Below the pieces are notes generated by a model. That model saw only the letters and a list, made by a program, of their open reading frames with translations. It made no database searches and was not told the origin of the DNA. Source: an uncultured Bacilli bacterium (GTDB lineage: Bacteria > Bacillota_I > Bacilli_A > RF39 > UBA660). Taken from it: a stretch of DNA of 6,185 nucleotides. Position numbers and translations under genes: made by a program. Positions 1-5,183 of the stretch are shown here, piece by piece (positions within the stretch are counted from its first letter, which is position 1; each line of letters opens with the position of its first letter). The DNA is taken from contig CAKPAT010000072.1 in the NCBI GenBank assembly GCA_934133155.1, forward strand, positions 1 through 6,185, in the 5' to 3' direction.

Positions 1-335
1 CAGTCTCCAGTTGCACTTGAAGCTTTATGTACTCTTTTTTTAGTAAAATTAATAGCAGCTTCAACTAATCCTGCGATTGAAATTCTTGCTCCAATTTTAA
101 TATCTGTACAACATACTTTTGTATCAGATGTTTCTTTATCTATGTCTCCTGATAAATCAACTTCATGATATACACTCTCAGATGGAACATAATATTTTAA
201 ACAATCTAATGGATATTCGCAAGCATGAAATCCTTCTTTACAACATTCTGCCTTTTCAGTATGGAAGCTCTTTCCTTCTTCATACTGAAAATCTCTACAT
301 GTCATGTCTGTATTAAACCCTTTATATGCTTTCAT
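1..335 (-). CDS. DUF7666-like phage-associated protein, C-terminus cut by window edge
   Basis: This open frame of 111 codons runs off the left edge without a stop. It begins MKAYKGFNTDMTCRDFQYEE, and further on has the patch GFHACEYPLDCLKYY and a stretch ending in ASSATGD. I recognise this as the N-terminal domain of a family seen in phage and prophage proteins (DUF7666 in my recollection). Members usually continue into a long C-terminal tract of SSATGD-like short repeats, and the final visible residues look like the beginning of that tract. Biochemical function is unknown. The start is supported by position: ATG lies 8 nt after the stop of the 698-aa gene, with a weak GTGAG Shine-Dalgarno overlapping that gene's stop codon, so it is probably the third gene of the same operon. 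The family match is from memory of the pattern, not a search. Confidence 0.8.
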   Translation of the reverse strand, partial: MKAYKGFNTDMTCRDFQYEEGKSFHTEKAECCKEGFHACEYPLDCLKYYVPSESVYHEVDLSGDIDKETSDTKVCCTDIKIGARISIAGLVEAAINFTKKRVHKASSATGD

Positions 336-343
336 AAAAATTC

Positions 344-2440
344 TCACTTTCTTAAAAATTTTTGTAAACTTTCCTTCATATTTATGTAATTCTCTTTTTG
401 ATTTCTTTTGTATGTATCTACTTTTTCAAAATAAGAAATAAACCACTTGTCGTAATTAATATCTTTTTTGTAGCAATATGCAATTAAAGCAATTAAAGAA
501 TTGTGATTTTCATCCTCTAAAAGTTTAGAATTATTATTTACATTCAATGTAATTGTTTCCAAATCTTCCTCATAATCCTGAATATCATTTTCTGTAATAT
601 CTGAATTTACATTTTCTCTTACAAAATCAATTACATTTACATTATTTTCTTCTTTTTCGATTGAAAAATATTGGAACATTAAGTTTTTTAAAAGGCTCAA
701 TTTATTTTTAATTACATTTTTATTTTTAGAATGACCTTCTTTATCCAAAGAATCATAATTTATACCATTCACTTCTTTTTTATGCAATTTTTTTACAAAT
801 TCACTAACAAATTCTCCAAAACAATAATCTGGCAAATCAAGTTTCAAAAATTCTTTAAATAAACAAAACCATACGGGTGAATTTTTTGTATTAAGAACAC
901 ATGAAGCATCTCGATTAACGCACAAAGAAAGATGTTCAATCATTGCATAAAAATTAATAAATAAATTTTCACTTGAATTTTCAGATAAATACTCACACAT
1001 TTTTCTAAAATTTTTATCAAAAAAATCCAAATAATTTAAAATCATAATACTTTCAACTAACATTCTTCTCATAGAACCATTTTTATTGTTCGTTCTTGTA
1101 TAAGATGTTTTTGGATAATCAGGCTTAAAAAAGTCCATCTTTAAAATATTATCTATATATTCTGCAAAAACTTCATCTAAACCTGTCCATCCATTTTGTG
1201 CTACATTCATTGGACGGCATCTGTTAAATCTTGCAATATCATAAGCAATATCTTTTTTATTACAATTCAAATTTAACATTACACGTATTTGATATTCCTT
1301 AAATTTATCTTGCAGCTCTTCTGGCAATTGTGAAAACCTTTTTCCTCTAATATCGAAAACTTGTGTTTCTGGAATTGGAAATCCATCTGCATTATATATA
1401 ATTTTACCATTTTCATCTGTTTTATCAGATTGGTAAATAATATTAGATACTTGGACTTTTTTAGAAATAGCAAATCCATTATTTAAAAAATCATCTACAG
1501 TAGTACATCTTTGCTTTCCATCAATTAACCAGTGCATGATAACTCCATTTTTTGGTTCTTCTGATATGATAATTTCAGTTAAAGCCCTACCTTGTAAAAT
1601 ATCCGAAATCAACTCACTTCTAGCTATATTACTCCATTGTCCGGAATGTCTTTGTAACACATGGTCATCCCGGAGTCTATGCTTTCTTAGCTTTTTACTT
1701 ATAGCTTCAAGAGAATAACTTGTAGGTTTTGTTTTTTCTGCGGTTATTGTTTGCTCAACTTCCATTTTTTGTTCCTCTTTCTTAATTTCATGTTCTGTTG
1801 TGTTATGATTATTTTTTAATATTTTTCTTTTTTCGTATGATTTCATATCTGAAATAAATGTTCTATATTCTTTATCTGAAAGTTTTAAAATTTGTTTTAT
1901 CTCATGAGATTCATAACCATTCATTATCATTTTTGCTATTTTTTTTTCAATAAAACCCAAAGAATTTAAATATTCTAAAATATTTTCGTCAAGTTCTAAA
2001 ATATTTTTATTTATTTCTTTTTCTATTTCAAAATTTGACGCTATCCTTTCCTCTATAGCAAACGAATCTTCCGACGGAGCATCTATTGAAGTATTTTGCA
2101 ATATAATAATGTTACCCTCTTCATCTTTTAAAGGTTTACCATTTATATCATATTGAACGTTACATCTCTTTAATCGCATATTATTTCTTGACCATTCCCA
2201 AAAAGATTTAGAAATATTACCTTTTAAAAATGACTCAAACGAAATTTGTTTTTCATTATTGAAACTTTTTACACTCTCCATTAATACATTCATGGCATCT
2301 GAATATAAATCGTCATAATACATTTGAGGCAATTTCTTCCTATAAATGATCGGATTGCAAATCCTTTTTAACTCTTTCATTTCATTTCTTGCGTAAAATG
2401 TAATTTGTTTTAATTGTTCTTTATTAATTTCTTGAATCAT
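344..2440 (-). CDS. sigma-70-like / DUF262 (ParB-GmrSD-type) fusion protein, 698 aa
   Basis: There appear to be two modules. Residues about 30-90 look like sigma-70 region 2: YYDDLYSDAMNVL is followed by SFESFLKGNISKSFWEWSRNN, the usual 'DL-x-eal.aL....fd...FstYl...i...' pattern. A SIDAPSEDS stretch (118-126) recalls the region-3 junction. Residues about 150-207 (GYESHEIKQILKLSDKEY) look like a region-4 helix-turn-helix. A charged linker (about 208-240) leads to a DUF262 domain at about 255-410, with SELISDILQGR and the signature LIDGKQRCTTVDDFL at 305-319; IDGKQR corresponds to the family's IDGqQR nucleotide/nuclease motif. Residues 411-698 are helical, with an acidic stretch near 612-645, and are unrecognised. 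The start overlaps the upstream gene by 17 nt and has an AAGGTG Shine-Dalgarno. It could direct RNA polymerase, act as a nuclease, or couple both; DUF262 proteins also occur in anti-phage systems. Domain calls are by eye. Confidence 0.85.
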   Translation of the reverse strand: MIQEINKEQLKQITFYARNEMKELKRICNPIIYRKKLPQMYYDDLYSDAMNVLMESVKSFNNEKQISFESFLKGNISKSFWEWSRNNMRLKRCNVQYDINGKPLKDEEGNIIILQNTSIDAPSEDSFAIEERIASNFEIEKEINKNILELDENILEYLNSLGFIEKKIAKMIMNGYESHEIKQILKLSDKEYRTFISDMKSYEKRKILKNNHNTTEHEIKKEEQKMEVEQTITAEKTKPTSYSLEAISKKLRKHRLRDDHVLQRHSGQWSNIARSELISDILQGRALTEIIISEEPKNGVIMHWLIDGKQRCTTVDDFLNNGFAISKKVQVSNIIYQSDKTDENGKIIYNADGFPIPETQVFDIRGKRFSQLPEELQDKFKEYQIRVMLNLNCNKKDIAYDIARFNRCRPMNVAQNGWTGLDEVFAEYIDNILKMDFFKPDYPKTSYTRTNNKNGSMRRMLVESIMILNYLDFFDKNFRKMCEYLSENSSENLFINFYAMIEHLSLCVNRDASCVLNTKNSPVWFCLFKEFLKLDLPDYCFGEFVSEFVKKLHKKEVNGINYDSLDKEGHSKNKNVIKNKLSLLKNLMFQYFSIEKEENNVNVIDFVRENVNSDITENDIQDYEEDLETITLNVNNNSKLLEDENHNSLIALIAYCYKKDINYDKWFISYFEKVDTYKRNQKENYINMKESLQKFLRK

Positions 2441-3164
2441 TCACTTCACCTTTTGCATAACTTTCTAAAAAACTCTTTGAAAATCGTCGATATCTATATT
2501 CTGAATTGATTATTCTATTTAATATATCAACATATTCTGGATTCTTTAATTGTTCCAAGTTATTTTTAAAAAGTTTCATACAATTTTTCTGTTTTTTATA
2601 CTTTTCACGTTTTCTTTCATATTTTTGTAGTAAATAACCAATCCTGCTCATATAAACTGTACTCAGTTTTGTATCTTTACTTCTTAAGAAATGGCGTATA
2701 TCTAATATACGCAAATCACATTCTTTTTCTAAATATTCCATATTTTTAATATACACATCTATTTCAGATAAACAAGACACAATAGACCGAATAAAATCTT
2801 CTATAGTTTCAACTTCTTGGAATACTTTGTTTTCAAGATTAGTTTTCTTTTCATATTGATATGGATTATCATTTCTGTTTGTATCAATATTGTAGTCTTT
2901 ATAAAAATCGTCCAATTCATATAAAATATTTTCTGTATTTTCAGTATTTTTTTCATTTACGTTTGTATTCCCATCTGGGATTACTGTTTGAAAAATAATC
3001 TTTAATTTGAAATGGAACTTTTTCATAGTTTTTGGAAGATTTCTAAGTATATTCTCTCCCTTTTCTTTAGAAAATTTTTGTGCGTCTACACGAGCACAGG
3101 TTTCAGGCTGACCTTTATTATTTAATCTAATATAAGTCTTTCCGTTGGTAATATAACAATCCAT
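2424..3164 (-). CDS. hypothetical protein, 246 aa, first long gene of the DUF262 operon
   Basis: I do not recognise a named family with certainty. The N-terminus (MDCYITNGKTYIRLNNKGQP, then FSKEKGENILRNLPKTMKKF at 31-50) resembles short N-terminal modules of uncharacterised clostridial mobile-element proteins. Residues about 62-115 are an Asn/Glu-rich, low-complexity linker. Residues about 120-205 are predicted helical and strongly basic (ILDIRHFLRSK, then KYERKREKYKKQK), resembling phage or ICE proteins with a D..H pair followed by an arginine/lysine-rich helix. There is no signal peptide or membrane segment. A good AAAGGG Shine-Dalgarno lies 8 nt before the ATG. Its 3' end overlaps the sigma-like/DUF262 gene by 17 nt, so the two are probably translationally coupled and may work together. 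The nearest convincing promoter is the LexA-box promoter at 3405-3433, which would reach this gene by read-through of the 33-aa ORF. Confidence 0.8.
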   Translation of the reverse strand: MDCYITNGKTYIRLNNKGQPETCARVDAQKFSKEKGENILRNLPKTMKKFHFKLKIIFQTVIPDGNTNVNEKNTENTENILYELDDFYKDYNIDTNRNDNPYQYEKKTNLENKVFQEVETIEDFIRSIVSCLSEIDVYIKNMEYLEKECDLRILDIRHFLRSKDTKLSTVYMSRIGYLLQKYERKREKYKKQKNCMKLFKNNLEQLKNPEYVDILNRIINSEYRYRRFSKSFLESYAKGEVNDSRN

Positions 3165-3265
3165 AATTTAATCCCTTTATTATTCATGAAAATAAGTTTT
3201 TTTAGATTGTCTTTTATTTTTATTGGAATTTTATGGTAGAAATTGCAGAAATGCGTAATTTTATA

Positions 3266-3294
3266 TTGACTTATTTTTTTAAAAGTCATAGAAT
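3266..3294 (+). promoter_or_regulatory. sigma-A promoter for antisense small RNA
   Basis: TTGACT at 3266-3271 is followed by exactly 17 nt and then TAGAAT at 3289-3294, each one base off consensus. The predicted start is near 3301. The -35 and spacer also carry a 6-bp inverted repeat (TGACTT 3267-3272 / AAGTCA 3283-3288). No plus-strand protein gene follows; the transcript would run only to the terminator at 3320-3380. Confidence 0.6.
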
Positions 3295-3387
3295 AGATAT
3301 GTAGATATTATATTTCTGCAAGGTCTCTATAGAGGATTGTGGTGGTGCACATTCCATTATAATATGGAGACCTTTTTTCTTTGCCAT
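3286..3387 (-). CDS. 33-aa ORF directly behind the SOS-type promoter
   Basis: The frame starts MAKKKGLHIIMECAPPQSSI and ends YISIL, 33 residues. It has an AGGA Shine-Dalgarno five bases before the ATG, and that ATG is the first after the LexA-box promoter, with only about a dozen bases of leader. The peptide is basic at its N-terminus, then mixed; it lacks the continuous 15-20 residue hydrophobic helix typical of type I toxins. An opposing small RNA is predicted to cover almost the whole frame. It might be an SOS-induced toxin or regulatory peptide. Alternatively it is a leader peptide for the downstream 246-aa gene (122 nt further), or a chance frame across a conserved hairpin. Position and signals support it; no homology is recognised. 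Confidence 0.5.
   Translation of the reverse strand: MAKKKGLHIIMECAPPQSSIETLQKYNIYISIL
3301..3380 (+). ncRNA. candidate small antisense RNA, about 80 nt
   Basis: The unit is defined by the promoter at 3266-3294 and an intrinsic terminator ending in TTTTTTCT. Most of the RNA folds into one long hairpin: an outer 12-bp helix and an inner helix (GGATTGTG 3334-3341 with CACATTCC 3348-3355, one mismatch) capped by the G-rich loop GTGGTG. It lies wholly antisense to codons 3-29 of the 33-aa ORF on the other strand and stops a few bases short of that ORF's start codon. The arrangement resembles cis-antisense antitoxin RNAs of type I toxin-antitoxin loci; this role is inferred. I do not recognise it as a known Rfam family. 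Confidence 0.5.
3320..3380 (+). terminator. intrinsic terminator of the small RNA
   Basis: AAGGTCTC at 3320-3327 pairs with GAGACCTT at 3367-3374, extended by T-G, A-T, T-A and A-T pairs to 12 bp. The T run begins within the stem and continues to 3378 (TTTTTTCT). A second hairpin nests in the loop. There is no T tract in the minus direction, so it should not stop the opposing minus-strand transcript. Confidence 0.7.
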
Positions 3388-3404
3388 TTTGTTCCTGTAA
3401 ATAT

Positions 3405-3433
3405 AGAATAGAACTTTTGTTCGTGCTTGTCAA
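3405..3433 (-). promoter_or_regulatory. strong sigma-A promoter under LexA-type control
   Basis: Read on the minus strand, TTGACA (3433-3428) is followed by a 17-nt spacer and TATTCT (3410-3405): a perfect -35, optimal spacing and a good -10. An SOS-like box fills most of the spacer and a second lies just upstream of the -35. The start of transcription would be near 3398. The promoter serves the 33-aa ORF and probably the 246-aa / 698-aa / DUF7666 operon by read-through, since no minus-strand terminator is seen before 3164. Confidence 0.75.
3411..3423 (-). promoter_or_regulatory. LexA/DinR-type SOS box 1 (in promoter spacer)
   Basis: On the minus strand the site reads CGAACAAAAGTTC, a GAAC-N4-GTTC dyad that matches the Bacillus/Clostridium LexA consensus CGAACRNRYGTTYC at most positions. 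It lies between -35 and -10, the classic place for repression. Confidence 0.65.
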
Positions 3434-3442
3434 GGTTTTTAT

Positions 3443-3454
3443 GAACATTTGTTC
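3443..3454 (-). promoter_or_regulatory. LexA/DinR-type SOS box 2 (upstream of -35)
   Basis: On the minus strand the site reads GAACAAATGTTC, fitting the GAAC-RNRY-GTTC core. It starts 32 bp from box 1, about three helical turns, so two LexA dimers could sit on the same face. It lies just after the stop of the 93-aa gene. Together the boxes also form a longer symmetric repeat (AATAGAAC ... GTTCTATT). Confidence 0.6.
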
Positions 3455-3459
3455 TATTT

Positions 3460-3741
3460 TTAGTTAAATAAAATTGTTTCCACAATACCTTTTCTCTTAA
3501 TTTTGAAAAGACTTTGTTTTTCACTATATATATCAATTTGCGATATGTATTCATTACCGGATAAAATTATTGTCTTACCTGAACTGGCAATTTTAATTAT
3601 ATCCTCTTTAGTTAATATTTTATTTACGATTGGAGTAATTTTTACTCCTAATTTTGTTTTGATTACTCTAAATAAAAAATTATCGGAATATTCGTCTAAC
3701 ATTTTTTCTAATTCTTTTGTTTCAATTTCTTTATATTTCAT
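3460..3741 (-). CDS. hypothetical 93-aa protein downstream of MazF toxin; candidate partner
   Basis: The protein begins MKYKEIETKELEKMLDEYSD and contains VIKTKLGVKITPIVNKILTK (27-46) and ASSGKTIILSGNEYI (52-66). I do not recognise the family. The N-terminal 20 residues look like an amphipathic, charged helix and the remainder alternates beta-like and charged stretches; there is no signal peptide, membrane segment or obvious DNA-binding fold. It shares an ATGA stop/start overlap with the MazF gene, with AGGTG 8 nt before its ATG inside mazF, so the pair is co-transcribed and translationally coupled. The position suggests an atypical antitoxin or accessory factor for MazF, but canonical MazE antitoxins are encoded upstream of the toxin, so this is inference only. 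The two overlapping frames at 3357-3554 and 3503-3748 have no starts or context to recommend them. Confidence 0.8.
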   Translation of the reverse strand: MKYKEIETKELEKMLDEYSDNFLFRVIKTKLGVKITPIVNKILTKEDIIKIASSGKTIILSGNEYISQIDIYSEKQSLFKIKRKGIVETILFN

Positions 3742-4103
3742 TTTATAACACCTACTCTTTCATACGGAACATTAGCAAAATATGCTTTCAATGCCAATTC
3801 CTTTTCTTTATCGTTTAATTCCCCTATTTTATATAAAATGTGGGTTTTATCAATGGAACGTACTTGCTCTGCCAAAATCACAGAATCACATAAAAGCCCA
3901 TTATTTTTACTTTTGTATAATACTTTATGACAAGGCATGTTCAATTTCTTCATTTTTGATGTTAAAGGCAATACTATAGACATTGGAGAATATTTATTTC
4001 CTAAATCGTTTTGTATAACAATCGCTGGACGAATACCATTTTGCATTGACGAATGATTATTCTGACCAAAATCAACCATTAAAACATCTCCAAATTTTAT
4101 CAT
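3738..4103 (-). CDS. mazF: MazF/PemK-family endoribonuclease toxin
   Basis: At 121 aa it has the usual length for this family. It shows the family landmarks in order: a GDV-x-x-VDFG start (5-13), GIRPAIVIQNDLGNKYSP (23-40), a PLTSK strand (46-50), a P-x-H-K stretch (57-60), and DSVILAEQVRSIDKTHI (73-89). R25 and T48 stand where the catalytic arginine and threonine of Bacillus EndoA/MazF are, so the enzyme looks intact. Family members cut single-stranded RNA at short motifs, acting as stability or stress toxins in the cytoplasm. Translation starts after AAAGGAGGT with a rather long 11-12-nt gap that contains a start-stop ATGTAA. Its promoter is at 4257-4285, embedded among repeated operator-like sites. 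No MazE-like gene lies upstream; instead an Xre regulator is divergent and a 93-aa gene follows. Confidence 0.95.
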   Translation of the reverse strand: MIKFGDVLMVDFGQNNHSSMQNGIRPAIVIQNDLGNKYSPMSIVLPLTSKMKKLNMPCHKVLYKSKNNGLLCDSVILAEQVRSIDKTHILYKIGELNDKEKELALKAYFANVPYERVGVIK

Positions 4104-4204
4104 ATTTTACATTAACCTCCTTTCTGCTATAATTTTAATATATGATAATTTATAATACATCCTTTAACTTAAATTTCTTATTAACTCAATTGTATATTTG
4201 CAAA

Positions 4205-4319
4205 AGTAAATATTTTATTTATTTAAGCAAATATTTTATTTGTCTTATCAAATATTAGTATAGCACCAAATTATTAATTGGTCAATAGAAAATGTTTGCT
4301 TTGTTAAACATTTTATTTG
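4205..4319. repeat. operator-like array, five copies of an AT-rich motif
   Basis: The approximate consensus is AGCAAAYATTTTATTTG. Copies: 4205-4220 (AGTAAATATTTTATTT), 4226-4242 (AGCAAATATTTTATTTG), 4247-4256 (ATCAAATATT, half-conserved), 4303-4319 (GTTAAACATTTTATTTG) and an inverted copy at 4284-4300. The first three are spaced exactly 21 bp start to start, two helical turns, so a protein could bind one face of the helix. The last two form an inverted pair (AATGTTT / AAACATT). The array lies across the mazF promoter and its early transcribed region; the neighbouring Xre protein is the obvious candidate binder. Confidence 0.6.
4257..4285 (-). promoter_or_regulatory. sigma-A promoter for the mazF operon
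   Basis: On the minus strand TTGACC (4285-4280), a 17-nt spacer and TATACT (4262-4257). Predicted start near 4250, giving a leader of about 145 nt that contains three operator-like repeats. A dyad ACCAA (4265-4269) / TTGGT (4278-4282) sits inside the promoter. Confidence 0.7.
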
Positions 4320-4329
4320 CTTTGCTGGA

Positions 4330-4338
4330 TGATATATG
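4330..4338 (+). promoter_or_regulatory. possible extended -10 promoter for the Xre gene
   Basis: TGATATATG gives an extended -10 (TG-A-TATATG). The matching -35 region near 4310-4315 is poor and falls inside the operator-like copy at 4303-4319. Start would be near 4345, followed by a strong AAGGAGGTG Shine-Dalgarno at 4352-4360. Moderate support only. Confidence 0.35.
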
Positions 4339-4365
4339 TTAACCTAAGTATAAGGAGGTGTTTTT

Positions 4366-4596
4366 ATGTTTTCTTATGAACCATTATTTATTCAATTAGT
4401 TGAAAAAGGTATGACTAAGACCCAATTCCGTAAAGCTGTTGGAATAGCTACAACAACATTAGCAAAAATGTCTAAAAAACAATATGTGTCTATGTCTATA
4501 ATAAATGACATTTGTACTTATTTAGATTGTAATATTGAAGATGTTATAAGATTTGAAAAAGATGATGCATTAGATAAAAAAAATAGTAATTCATGA
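4366..4596 (+). CDS. small Xre/Cro-type HTH transcriptional regulator (YozG-like)
   Basis: This 76-aa protein is little more than a helix-turn-helix domain. MFSYEPLFIQLVEKGMTKTQ leads into FRKAVGIATTTLAKMSKK, the recognition-helix portion, and ends in ICTYLDCNIEDVIRF, the conserved 'I-C-x-x-L-x-C-x-x-x-D-I/V' C-terminal helix of this subgroup. It would bind DNA as a dimer. AAGGAGGTG sits 5 nt before the ATG, so the start is secure. It is the only clear plus-strand protein gene here, divergent from mazF. The repeat array between them makes it the likely regulator of both promoters, although its own operator preference is not visible from sequence. It ends well before a terminator at 4696-4731. 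Confidence 0.93.
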   Translation: MFSYEPLFIQLVEKGMTKTQFRKAVGIATTTLAKMSKKQYVSMSIINDICTYLDCNIEDVIRFEKDDALDKKNSNS

Positions 4597-4695
4597 ATTT
4601 TATAAAACCGTTCTAACAAAATGTATATATTCTCTAAATTAATCTGAACACCCAGTGATATCCATAAGTTTCCAAAAGTCATAAAAGCTACAGTA

Positions 4696-4731
4696 AAAGG
4701 GGTATAACTTTATGTTATATCTCTTTATTTT
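4696..4731 (+). terminator. intrinsic terminator downstream of the Xre gene
   Basis: AAAGGGGTATAAC (4696-4708), loop TTTAT, and GTTATATCTCTTT (4714-4726) pair over 13 bp with two G-T wobbles. The run TTTATTTT follows. It lies 100 nt after the Xre stop codon. Confidence 0.65.
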
Positions 4732-4884
4732 ACGGATTCTAATATATATATTTTTTTATATAGCTCTTTGCATTGGTATTCTCAATAATTTTCTATTCTG
4801 GATTAACCATCTTTAGATTAATTAGAAACTAAAATTTTAATCTTATTACTATAAACTGAATATATCTGACTACTTTCTTGTCTA

Positions 4885-5163
4885 TATCGTTTTACTATCA
4901 AGTTTAGCTTGCAATCGTACATCATTTTCAGACTTTGGAATACATACATTTATGTTATTTGGCAATTCCCACGTTATTTTAGGTTCATACTATTTTTACA
5001 AGCTCATTATTTTTAATGCTATTTGGTATTTTCTCCATATATTGTATCTAATGTAAAAGTATTCTTACTTGAAGAGAATAAAACCTCCATCCATGTTGAA
5101 CCTTTTATTCTTTCAATCTGTTAATATATTTTTTAGCCTAATTTTAATTTTTTAGAAACATCT
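4885..5163 (-). pseudogene. possible decayed minus-strand coding sequence
   Basis: The minus strand here is purine-rich like the coding strand of neighbouring genes, and two stretches read like ordinary protein: 33 codons at 5022-5120 (including KGSTWMEVLFSSSKNTFTLD) and 34 codons at 4885-4986 (including EPKITWELPNNINVCIPKSE, then LQAKLDSK). They are in different frames and separated by stops; upstream of the first the same frame continues past two TAA codons (DVSKKLKLG at about 5136-5162). A frame-shifted, stop-riddled remnant would explain this. I cannot name the parent gene, and AT-rich noncoding DNA can mimic it. The 4732-4884 stretch shows nothing else I can support. Confidence 0.3.
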
Positions 5164-5183
5164 ATTGACTTATGTTACCTAAT

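Noticed and set aside
119..316. Plus-strand 65-aa frame.
   Set aside because: It lies opposite the DUF7666-like gene, whose protein pattern is clearly recognisable.
3165..3285. A possible separate minus-strand promoter for the 246-aa gene (ATGACT, 18 nt, TATAAA).
   Set aside because: The -35 is poor and the site coincides with the opposing small-RNA promoter; AT-rich sequence makes such matches common.
3357..3554. Minus-strand 65-aa frame overlapping the end of the 93-aa gene and the SOS promoter.
   Set aside because: It crosses the promoter and both LexA-type boxes, has no ribosome-binding site, and overlaps better supported genes.
4842..5058. A 70-codon plus-strand open stretch with a lipoprotein-like segment (LLSSLAC).
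   Set aside because: It lacks a start codon and ribosome-binding site before the signal-like segment, and it is the complement of purine-rich minus-strand sequence, so it looks like a shadow of the decayed gene.
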